NCBI GenBank assembly: GCA_013698285.1
Contig: JACCVE010000441.1
Span: forward strand, 1-5,978
Reading direction: 5' to 3'
Length of the DNA stretch: 5,978 bases
Source of the DNA: Chloroflexia bacterium
GTDB lineage: Bacteria > Chloroflexota > Chloroflexia > Thermomicrobiales > UBA6265
In this document: positions 1 through 5,905 of the stretch, one piece after another
How positions within the stretch are numbered: position 1 is the first letter of the stretch
Layout of the letters: every line of letters starts with the position of its first letter
The notes under the pieces: generated by a model
Told to the model about the DNA's origin: nothing
What the model saw: only the letters and a program-made list of their open reading frames with translations
Database searches by the model: none
Made by a program: the position numbers and the translations under genes

Positions 1-2
1 CC

Positions 3-749
3 GCCGCGCCGGTCGATGTCGGCTCCCTGATCGCCAGCGCGAACGCCGCCTGGGCGGGCATCCGGTCCTATCGGGCCGTCGAGGTCAGCGGACCGGCGGG
101 CGGCCAGCCGGCCGGCACCCCGACGACGCCGGGGGCGACGCCGCCGGGTGCGGCGGGGGATGTCCTGATCGTCGATGAGGTCGTCTTCCCGGATAGACGT
201 CGCCAGACGATCTCGGAGGGCGGCTTGGCCTCCGAGATCATCGCCACCGGCGGGTTGCTCTACATGCGTGGGGCACTGGCGGCGACCTTCGTCGACGCCA
301 CCGCCGGGCTCACCTCCTGGGTGATCGTCGATCCGGCCCGGGTGCCGGTGGGGAGCCCACTGGCGACCTTCGTCTCCCGGTTCATCGGCCCGGAGGCCAC
401 GGCCTTCACCGCGCCGTTCGGGGTGCCATCGCCGGAGACCGCGTCCCTCCCGATCCGCTCGCTCGGGCCGGTGGCGTCCGAGAGCAGGGCGTGCGAGGCC
501 TACGAGGTCGTCCAGACCACCCAGATCGGCGAACGGGTCGAGATCGTCCTGGCGGTGGACGACGCCGGCCTACCGTGCTATCAGGAGACCAGGGCGGGGA
601 CGATCACCAACCGTGTCACCTACTCCGGCTTCGACGGCGACATCGTGATCCAGATCCCGGACGGGGCCGTGCCCGCCGCCAACTTTGGTCCGCTCGATGT
701 CCCGGAGGCCTCCCCGGGAGCGTCGCCGCCGGCATCTCCGACGGCATAG
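3..749 (+). CDS. Probable exported LppX/LprG/LolA-like lipoprotein, 3' part (5' end outside the window)
   Basis: The frame is open from the window edge to TAG at 747-749, giving 248 visible residues; the N-terminus and any signal peptide or lipobox are missing. An internal TTG at 225 could start a shorter ORF, but the frame upstream is clean and protein-like (SYRAVEVSG, then VDEVVFPDRRRQTI), so the gene almost certainly starts before base 1. The pattern of beta-strand segments resembles the LolA-like fold of LppX/LprG lipoproteins: 'SYR' near residue 24, a charged 'FPDRRRQTI' strand, 'IIATGGLLYMRG', a Trp-containing strand with 'VDPARVP', and a late 'GLPCYQETR...VTYSGFDGDIVIQIP' section. These proteins carry lipids or glycolipids at the cell surface; the ligand here is unknown. 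Two cysteines (residues about 164 and 192) could form a disulfide. A Pro/Thr/Gly-rich insert lies near residues 35-50 and a Pro/Ala/Ser-rich tail ends the protein. The fold family is inferred from pattern only. Confidence 0.6.
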   Translation, partial: AAPVDVGSLIASANAAWAGIRSYRAVEVSGPAGGQPAGTPTTPGATPPGAAGDVLIVDEVVFPDRRRQTISEGGLASEIIATGGLLYMRGALAATFVDATAGLTSWVIVDPARVPVGSPLATFVSRFIGPEATAFTAPFGVPSPETASLPIRSLGPVASESRACEAYEVVQTTQIGERVEIVLAVDDAGLPCYQETRAGTITNRVTYSGFDGDIVIQIPDGAVPAANFGPLDVPEASPGASPPASPTA

Positions 750-765
750 CGGCCGCATCCGGCCG
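750..765. terminator. Hairpin between convergent genes, possible bidirectional terminator
   Basis: CGGCCG (750-755), loop CATC, CGGCCG (760-765) forms a perfect 6-bp GC stem immediately after the TAG of the lipoprotein gene and 9 bases before the end of aroF. It sits exactly where two converging transcripts meet. There is no T run on either side, so intrinsic termination is unproven. In such GC-rich DNA a 6-bp stem may also occur by chance. Confidence 0.35.
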
Positions 766-774
766 GGACAGGGT

Positions 775-1818
<1,044 letters not shown>

Positions 1819-1826
1819 GGCGGCGG

Positions 1827-1834
1827 TCCTCCTC
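1827..1834 (-). promoter_or_regulatory. aroF ribosome binding site
   Basis: The minus strand reads GAGGAGGA, a near-perfect anti-SD match, 8 bases before the ATG at 1818. This decides the start in favour of the 347-residue protein over longer in-frame options. It lies about 42 bases downstream of the U run of the attenuator, so a transcript that escapes termination gets full-strength initiation. Confidence 0.9.
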
Positions 1835-1857
1835 GTTAGTGGTCGTCCGTTTGGGTA

Positions 1858-1872
1858 CCCGGCGGCGCCGGG
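1858..1872 (-). other. GC hairpin between attenuator and aroF ribosome binding site
   Basis: CCCGGC, 3-base loop, GCCGGG: a perfect 6-bp stem starting 4 bases after the U run of the attenuator and ending 23 bases before the Shine-Dalgarno. It may protect the 5' end of a processed aroF mRNA or simply be GC-rich background. It does not overlap the ribosome binding site. Confidence 0.35.
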
Positions 1873-1876
1873 CAAC

Positions 1877-1901
1877 AAAAAACCGAGGCATCGGCCTCGG
1901 T
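1877..1901 (-). terminator. Intrinsic terminator of the aroF attenuator
   Basis: On the minus strand ACCGAGGC (1901-1894), loop CGAT, GCCTCGGT (1889-1882) makes a perfect 8-bp stem with a tetraloop, running into six T (1882-1877) and then GTTG. It lies between a strong promoter (2097-2125) and aroF, 58 bases before the aroF start and 33 bases after the leader peptide stop. A terminator inside the 5' untranslated region of a biosynthetic gene is the hallmark of attenuation. A-runs are rare in this window, so the T run is unlikely to be chance. Confidence 0.85.
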
Positions 1902-1977
1902 CACCCGGCTCCGCTGGTTTCCTCACGTGGGCAATCAGGCCATACGCGCCTCATGCCCGACCAGCACAGCCGGGGAC
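1900..1977 (-). promoter_or_regulatory. Potential antiterminator helix of the aroF leader
   Basis: The leader RNA segment 1974-1960 (CCCGGCTGTGCTGGT) can pair with 1918-1904 (ACCAGCGGAGCCGGG): 14 of 15 positions pair, counting one G-U, with a single G-G mismatch. With one bulged base (1903) the helix extends by GTC (1977-1975) to GAC (1902-1900). That uses the first two bases of the terminator's 5' arm, so the two structures compete at that end. The 5' arm lies just after the Trp-Trp-Phe-Tyr codons of the leader peptide and would be free when a ribosome stalls there. A second candidate is ATGGCCT (1944-1938, at the leader stop) pairing with AGGCCGAT inside the terminator 5' arm and loop. Which one acts in vivo cannot be settled by eye. 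Confidence 0.6.
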
Positions 1978-2090
1978 AGATAGGACGTAAAGCACCACCA
2001 GCCAGACGCGAACGGCACGCCGCCGCGCACCACGTTCACCGTGGTGCCGAGCATCGCCCCCGTTGTCGTCCGCCCGAGCCCGTCGTTCAT
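1935..2090 (-). CDS. aroF leader peptide (attenuator sensor), 51 residues
   Basis: ATG at 2090-2088 to TGA at 1937-1935. Residues 27-37 read F-A-S-G-W-W-C-F-T-S-Y, with tandem Trp codons at 2000-1995, Phe at 1991-1989 and Tyr at 1982-1980. Five of eleven residues are aromatic, directly upstream of the gene for the first enzyme of aromatic amino acid synthesis. By analogy with the trp operon leader, a ribosome slowed at these codons by scarce charged tRNA would favour an antiterminator over the hairpin at 1877-1901. The peptide is longer than the classic 14-residue trpL. The promoter at 2097-2125 predicts transcription starting at or next to the A of this ATG, so it may be translated from a leaderless mRNA. 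An internal ATG (2054-2052, codon 13), preceded by a G-rich stretch, is the alternative start and retains the aromatic run. No cellular function other than sensing is expected for the peptide. Confidence 0.8.
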   Translation of the reverse strand: MNDGLGRTTTGAMLGTTVNVVRGGVPFASGWWCFTSYLSPAVLVGHEARMA

Positions 2091-2096
2091 GCGCGT

Positions 2097-2125
2097 ACCC
2101 TACCGCCCGGCCGGACAGGTGTCAA
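2097..2125 (-). promoter_or_regulatory. Sigma70-type promoter of the aroF leader transcript
   Basis: The minus strand has TTGACA (2125-2120), a perfect -35 hexamer, then exactly 17 bases, then TAGGGT (2102-2097; T, A and final T of the -10 consensus match). The predicted start, six bases after the -10, falls on base 2090, the A of the leader ATG. The -10 is imperfect, but the perfect -35, ideal spacing and position ahead of the leader peptide make it convincing. Confidence 0.75.
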
Positions 2126-2130
2126 CCCCA

Positions 2131-2146
2131 TGCCGGCTGACCGGCA
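2131..2146. repeat. Inverted repeat upstream of the aroF promoter
   Basis: TGCCGG, 4-base spacer CTGA, CCGGCA: a perfect 16-bp dyad beginning 6 bp upstream of the -35 hexamer of the aroF leader promoter. The position would suit an activator or repressor site. GC-rich dyads of this length are common by chance, so support is weak. Confidence 0.25.
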
Positions 2147-2197
2147 GCCCGGCCGCGAACGCCGGGGCGACGACCGCGGTGCGTGCCCGGCGCGACG

Positions 2198-2226
2198 GGT
2201 CAATCCCAGATGGCTCGGGCTACACT
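2198..2226 (+). promoter_or_regulatory. Weak candidate promoter for the gene at 2349
   Basis: TACACT (2221-2226) is a fair -10 element (4 of 6 to TATAAT). No good -35 is found: at 17 bp spacing the sequence is GGTCAA. It is the only -10-like hexamer I picked out in the divergent region upstream of the gene at 2349, and would give a 5' untranslated region of about 115 bases. Between it and the gene I see no leader peptide or strong hairpin. Confidence 0.25.
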
Positions 2227-2348
2227 CCCCGCGAGACCCAGGAGTCGCCGTCCCCGGAGATGCCGCTCTGCCGGCCGGTGACATGGCTCCTTCGACGCCA
2301 CCGACCGGTGATCCGATCCACCGCCTCGACAGGAAAGGACCCGCCGCC

Positions 2349-3017
2349 GTGACCGGCGCGCCACGCGACCCCGATGATCCCACCGTCCTCCGGCCCTTGA
2401 CCCTGTCACTCGACCCGGGGCTCGACCGGGCCGCCGTGGCCGGGTGGGAAGCTTGGGAAAAGGCGGCGGCGGCGGCCGGGGCGACCCGGGTCGTGGCCTG
2501 GCTGCTGCGCCGGGTCGGGCCGGACGCCGAGGCGACGGCGGAGGATTTCCTGGACACGGTCGAGGCACTCCTCGGGGCCACGGACCCGGACGACCGGGTG
2601 ATGGCCCGGGCCGAGCTGGCCGAATCGATGACCGGGCACGACGACCTGATGGCCGACACGCTCTGGGACGGTGTCCTCGGCCACGCCGAATCGGTCGGCG
2701 ACGGTGACATGCTGCTCGACGCCATCGGTCACCTGGCCGCCATCGCCGAGGACCACGGCGACCCCCTCGCGGCCGCCGAGTATCACCTCGCCTATCTCGC
2801 CTGGCGACGCCAGCCGGACAGCGGCGGCGACCCAGAAGATGTCCAGGCCACCCTCGAAGAGGTGGTCCGGCTGGCCGAGCGAGACGGGGCCCGGGCCGAG
2901 GCGGCCCTATTCGCCTTCCGCCTGGCCCGCTTCACCCGCCTGGCCGAGGCCGACGACCCCCGCGCGGTCGAGGGCGACTGGGAAGACGACCCCGCCCCCT
3001 ACCCCATCTGGTCCTAA
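2349..3017 (+). CDS. Acidic alpha-helical protein of unknown function, possibly TPR-like
   Basis: I do not recognise this protein. GTG at 2349 is chosen because AGGAAAGGA (2331-2339) lies 9 bases upstream; the frame is open further upstream, but that stretch lacks a ribosome site and overlaps the aroF leader region. The 222-residue product is rich in Ala, Asp and Glu, has no signal peptide or membrane segment, and contains no Cys. Residues 30-55 and 61-76 look like amphipathic helices. Residues 121-153 (MLLDAIGHLAAIAEDHGD, then AAAEYHLAYLAW) and 164-200 look like antiparallel helix pairs of the tetratricopeptide type, suggesting a cytosolic protein-binding role; this is inference from pattern. 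The end is unusual: WEDDPAPYPIWS, where the stop lies inside a tandem duplication (2992-3049). It is transcribed away from aroF and is 167 bp upstream of sodA with no clear terminator between, so some read-through into sodA is possible. Confidence 0.8.
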   Translation: MTGAPRDPDDPTVLRPLTLSLDPGLDRAAVAGWEAWEKAAAAAGATRVVAWLLRRVGPDAEATAEDFLDTVEALLGATDPDDRVMARAELAESMTGHDDLMADTLWDGVLGHAESVGDGDMLLDAIGHLAAIAEDHGDPLAAAEYHLAYLAWRRQPDSGGDPEDVQATLEEVVRLAERDGARAEAALFAFRLARFTRLAEADDPRAVEGDWEDDPAPYPIWS

Positions 3018-3049
3018 CGCTCCGCCCCTTACCCTATCTGGCCCCGACG
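2992..3049 (+). repeat. Two-copy 30-bp-period tandem duplication across a stop codon
   Basis: Bases 2992-3019 and 3022-3049 align over 28 positions with 5 mismatches, offset by 30 bases. The first copy ends the upstream gene (APYPIWS, TAA). The second follows the stop in the same frame and would read APYPIWP, with CGA where the first has TAA. The two differences inside APYPIW are both synonymous Pro codon changes (CCC versus CCT). Confidence 0.75.
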
Positions 3050-3103
3050 AGCCCCCTGTCGCCCGACCATTGGTACGTCCCTTGCTGTGCCTTTCCTTGC
3101 AGT

Positions 3104-3122
3104 GGACTGGACAGGCCAGTCC
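3104..3122. repeat. Inverted repeat upstream of sodA, possible operator
   Basis: GGACTGG, 5-base spacer ACAGG, CCAGTCC: perfect 7-bp arms in a 19-bp dyad, 62 bp before the sodA ATG. It could be a regulator binding site or an RNA hairpin if transcription starts upstream. There is no T run, so it is not a good intrinsic terminator for the preceding gene. No convincing -35/-10 pair was found in 3018-3184. Confidence 0.4.
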
Positions 3123-3132
3123 TTTCGCGGGT

Positions 3133-3150
3133 GGTCGCGAGATCGCGACC
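3133..3150. repeat. Perfect 18-bp dyad (8-bp arms) upstream of sodA
   Basis: GGTCGCGA, GA, TCGCGACC: perfect 8-bp arms separated by only 2 bp, ending 21 bp before the sodA Shine-Dalgarno. The near-continuous symmetry fits a dimeric regulator site better than an RNA hairpin, although a 6-bp RNA stem with a 6-base loop is also possible. It does not match a Fur or OxyR site that I know. Confidence 0.45.
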
Positions 3151-3184
3151 GGTCCCGCCGCGATCACCACAGAGGAGGACACCG

Positions 3185-3802
3185 ATGGCGTTCGAACTTC
3201 CCCCGTTGCCGTATGCCACGAACGCGCTGGAGCCGCACATCGACGCGCGGACCATGGAGATCCACCACGACAAGCATCACCAGACCTACGTCACCAACCT
3301 GAATGCCGCCGTCGCGGGGACCGAACTCGAATCCATGTCTCCCGAGGACCTGATCCAGAATTTGGACCGCGTCCCCGAGGACAAGAGGACCGCCGTCCGC
3401 AACAACGGCGGCGGCCACGTCAACCACACGATGTTCTGGCAGATCATGGGCCCGGGCGGGGGCGGCGAACCGACCGGTGCCTTCGCCGGGGCCGTCATGG
3501 CCGCCTTCGGCTCCCTCGACGCGATGAAGGAGGCCGTCAACAAGGCCGGGGCGGCCCGCTTCGGCTCCGGCTGGGCCTGGGTGATCCTCGGTGCCGGGGG
3601 CGGGCTGGAGGTCGTCAGCACCCCGAACCAGGACAACCCGCTCATGGACGGGCAGAACCCGATCCTCGGCGTCGATGTCTGGGAGCACGCCTACTATCTC
3701 AATTACCAGAACCGCCGCCCGGACTACCTCGCCGCCTGGTGGAACACGGTCAACTGGGACGCGGTCAACCAGCGCTTTGAGGCCGCCCGCGCCGGCCGTT
3801 AG
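3185..3802 (+). CDS. sodA: Superoxide dismutase, Mn type
   Basis: This enzyme dismutates superoxide to oxygen and hydrogen peroxide. The 205 residues match the usual bacterial Mn/Fe SOD length. ATG at 3185 follows GAGGAGGA (3172-3179) by 5 bases, and the product begins MAFELPPLPYATNALEPHID, the classic family start, with no signal peptide, so it is cytosolic. The four metal ligands are His27 (MEIHHDKHH), His81 (GGGHVNHTMFW), Asp164 and His168 (DVWEHAYY). Gly77 together with Gln149 (in NQDNPL) is the Mn-type arrangement of the second-shell Gln; Fe enzymes carry that Gln near position 77. The 'AGAARFGSGWAWV' stretch (121-133) is also typical. Two inverted repeats precede the gene and a 17-bp hairpin follows its stop by 32 bases. 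Metal preference is inferred from residues and could be cambialistic. Confidence 0.96.
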   Translation: MAFELPPLPYATNALEPHIDARTMEIHHDKHHQTYVTNLNAAVAGTELESMSPEDLIQNLDRVPEDKRTAVRNNGGGHVNHTMFWQIMGPGGGGEPTGAFAGAVMAAFGSLDAMKEAVNKAGAARFGSGWAWVILGAGGGLEVVSTPNQDNPLMDGQNPILGVDVWEHAYYLNYQNRRPDYLAAWWNTVNWDAVNQRFEAARAGR

Positions 3803-3834
3803 ACGGCGCAGGGCGCAGAGATAGGCCAACTTCT

Positions 3835-3877
3835 CGACGACTCACCGGGCGACTTAATGCCGCCCGGTGGGTCGTCG
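3835..3877 (+). terminator. Strong 17-bp hairpin after sodA
   Basis: CGACGAC-T-CACCGGGCG (3835-3851) pairs with CGCCCGGTG-G-GTCGTCG (3861-3877) around a 9-base, AT-rich loop: 16 Watson-Crick pairs plus one T-G. It starts 32 bases after the sodA stop and is by far the strongest simple hairpin in the window. No T run follows on the + strand, and the minus strand has only a short T-poor tail. It may be a non-canonical terminator or an mRNA 3'-end stabiliser. The remaining stretch to 4047 holds only a weak 5-bp dyad (3914-3927) and no convincing promoter. Confidence 0.6.
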
Positions 3878-4047
3878 CATGTGTCCTGGCCCCATCGGGG
3901 TGCGCTCGTGTCGCCCGGCATACCGGGACTGAACCCGTGGGGACAGATTGGCACCGGCAATGCTCCGGCGCGTGCGTTTTCGCCGCCACGGCACCCCGCA
4001 CGAGTGCCGTCCGGACCCTGGTGCACACCCGTGCGAGAAGTGTTGTC

Positions 4048-5804
4048 GTGATCATTGCTCCCGTGGGCCGTCCCTCCCCGACCTCCGATCCCGATTGTTC
4101 CGATATCCCGGCGCGGAGACGGGGCCCGGCCGCGATCCCGGTCCACCCCGAAGCTGGCGACCAGGCCGCCGGCATCCGCGCCGTCGCCCGGCTGCGATTC
4201 GGCCACGAGTCGCTGCTCTCCGGTCAGGAGGTGGCGATCTCGGCGGTCCCGCGGGGGAAGACACCCTGGCCATCCTGCCGACCGGCGGCGGCAAGTCCGC
4301 GATCTACCAGATCGCGGGACACATGACCCCCGGCGCCACGCTGGTCATCTCGTCGCTCCTCGCCCCGCGGCGTGACCAGGTCACCGCCTTGGGCCACCAC
4401 GCGATCGGCGCGGCCGCCGAGGTCAATTCGACCGTCTCGCGGAGTGATCGGGAGGCGACCTTTGCCTCGCTGGCGGCGGGCGAACTCGAATTCCTTGTCT
4501 TGGCCCCTGAGCAACCCGGCCACGACGACGTGGTCTCCGCCCTCGCCGCCGCCACGGTCAGCCTGGTGGTCGTCGACGAGGCGCACCGCGTCGATGAATG
4601 GGGACACGACTTCCGCCCCGACTACCTCCGGCTCGGCTCCGTGATCGAGGCCATGGGCCACCCGACGGTGCTCGCCCTGACGGCGACGGCGGCGGCGGCG
4701 GCGCCCGTCCGGGACGAGATCGTCGGACGGCTCCTCCTGCGCGAGCCCGCGATCATCGTCTCCGCCTTCGATCGCCCCAACATCACGCTCGCCGTCGAGA
4801 CCTTCGTCGAGGGCCGCGACGGGCCCGATGCCAAGCGCAAGGCCCTCGTGGAACGCGTCGTCGCCACCGGCGACGCCGGCATCGTCTACTGTGCCACCCG
4901 GCGCCACGTTGATGAGGTGGCGGACGCGTTGGTCGAGCGCGGCGTCGAGGCGGCTCCGTACCACGCCGGGATGCGCACGGCCGACCGGGAACGGACCCAG
5001 ACCGCCTTCATGGATGGAGATGTCCGGGTCATCGTCGCCACCACGGCCTTCGGGATGGGGATCGACAAAGCGGACGTGCGCTTCGTCTTCCACTACGACA
5101 TCAGTGATTCGGTCGATAGCTACTACCAGGAGATCGGCCGGGCCGGACGGGACGGCGAACCGGCCGGGGCCGTCCTCTTCTCCCAGGAACGGGACCTCCA
5201 ACCGCGGCGCTTCTTCGCCGGGACCGGCGGACTCGACCATGACGAGCTGGCCCGGGTGATCGACCTGGTCCGCCACCACGGTGGCCCGCTCCCGGTGTCC
5301 GCTCTCCAAGACGCCCTCGACGTGTCGGAGACCCGGATGGTGCGGATGGTCAACCGGCTGGAAGAGTTCGGCGCTCTCGCCTCGGACGCCGACGGCACCG
5401 CCCACCCGGGCGACCGGTCGGACGATCCGGACGACCTCGCGAGGGAAGCGAACCAACGCCAGGACAAGCACCGCGGGTTCGACCGGACGCGGACCGACAT
5501 GATCCGGGTCTATGCCGACACCACGCGCTGCCGTCGCCAATACCTGCTGTCCTATTTCGGGGAGTACCTGCCGGAGCCGTGCCGAAACTGCGACACCTGC
5601 GCGGCGGGCACGGCCCTGGTCCCCGTCCCGGCCGACGATGGCCCGTTCGCGGTTGGCCGTCCCGTCACCCACCGGTCCTGGGGGCAGGGGGTCGTGGTCC
5701 GGTGGGAGGACGAGGCCATCGTGGTCCTGTTCGACTCCGCCGGCTACCGGACCATGGACCTGCCCTTGGTGACCGACGAGGCGCTGTTGGGACCGACGGG
5801 CTGA
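4048..5804 (+). CDS. recQ: RecQ-family ATP-dependent DNA helicase, interrupted by a one-base frameshift near 4249
   Basis: RecQ helicases unwind DNA 3' to 5' in recombination and repair. Frame 1 (GTG 4048, weak GAGAAG upstream) gives 67 residues ending FGHESLLSGQEVAISAV. The match continues in frame 3 from 4251 as AGEDTLAILPTGGGKS to TGA at 5802. One missing base, either in GGTCCCG or in the five-G run 4253-4257, explains the break; the restored protein is about 585 residues. Numbered on it: a degenerate motif 0 (51-60), Walker A TGGGKS (79-84), DEAH (177-180), the WGHDFRPDY loop just after it, ALTATA (210-215), ATTAFGMGID (331-340), QEIGRAGRDG (361-370). A winged-helix-like segment follows, then zinc cysteines 495, 512, 515 and 518 (CRRQYLLSYFGE, CRNCDTC), and a small C-terminal domain from about 534 resembling the Tudor-like tail of UvrD/PcrA. 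The first 45 residues are unlike known RecQ, so the start is uncertain. Read as sequenced, the frame 3 ORF alone begins with an unrelated Arg/Pro-rich stretch and lacks motif 0. Confidence 0.88.
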
Positions 5805-5861
5805 GCGCGGATGCCCGACCGGCGCCTGTCCCTCGCGGCCGTGGCGCCCACCGGCCGGTCC

Positions 5862-5878
5862 GGGGCTACAGCGGCCCC
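5862..5878 (+). terminator. Weak hairpin downstream of recQ
   Basis: GGGGC (5862-5866), 7-base loop, GCCCC (5874-5878) lies 57 bases after the recQ stop, with no T run. Upstream, GGCGCC repeats around 5821-5848 could form an additional bulged stem. Termination here is plausible by position only. Confidence 0.25.
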
Positions 5879-5905
5879 CGCGGATGTGGCATATGCTGTG
5901 CAAGG

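Noticed and set aside
1819..1926. 36-codon N-terminal extension of aroF
   Set aside because: It would be translated across the attenuator hairpin and U run, has no homology, and ignores the strong Shine-Dalgarno ahead of the ATG at 1818.
1827..2125. Riboswitch or T-box as the basis of the aroF leader
   Set aside because: I saw no T-box consensus or known aptamer core. The peptide with aromatic codons plus a terminator explains the region better.
2087..2725. Minus-strand Ser/Arg-rich open frame opposite the gene at 2349
   Set aside because: Low-complexity translation typical of an antisense shadow in GC-rich DNA, and it overlaps the aroF leader promoter.
3946..3980. TTGGCA as a recQ -35 element
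   Set aside because: No acceptable -10 hexamer at 15-19 bp downstream.
3948..4248. The frame 3 stretch as the true N-terminus of RecQ
   Set aside because: It translates to Arg/Pro-rich sequence without motif 0, while frame 1 over the same bases gives FGHESLLSGQEVAISAV, the expected RecQ start region.
4249..4260. Programmed -1 frameshifting in recQ
   Set aside because: The only runs are CCC and GGGGG, which do not form a proper X XXY YYZ heptamer in frame. A base deletion or sequencing error is simpler, though not excluded.
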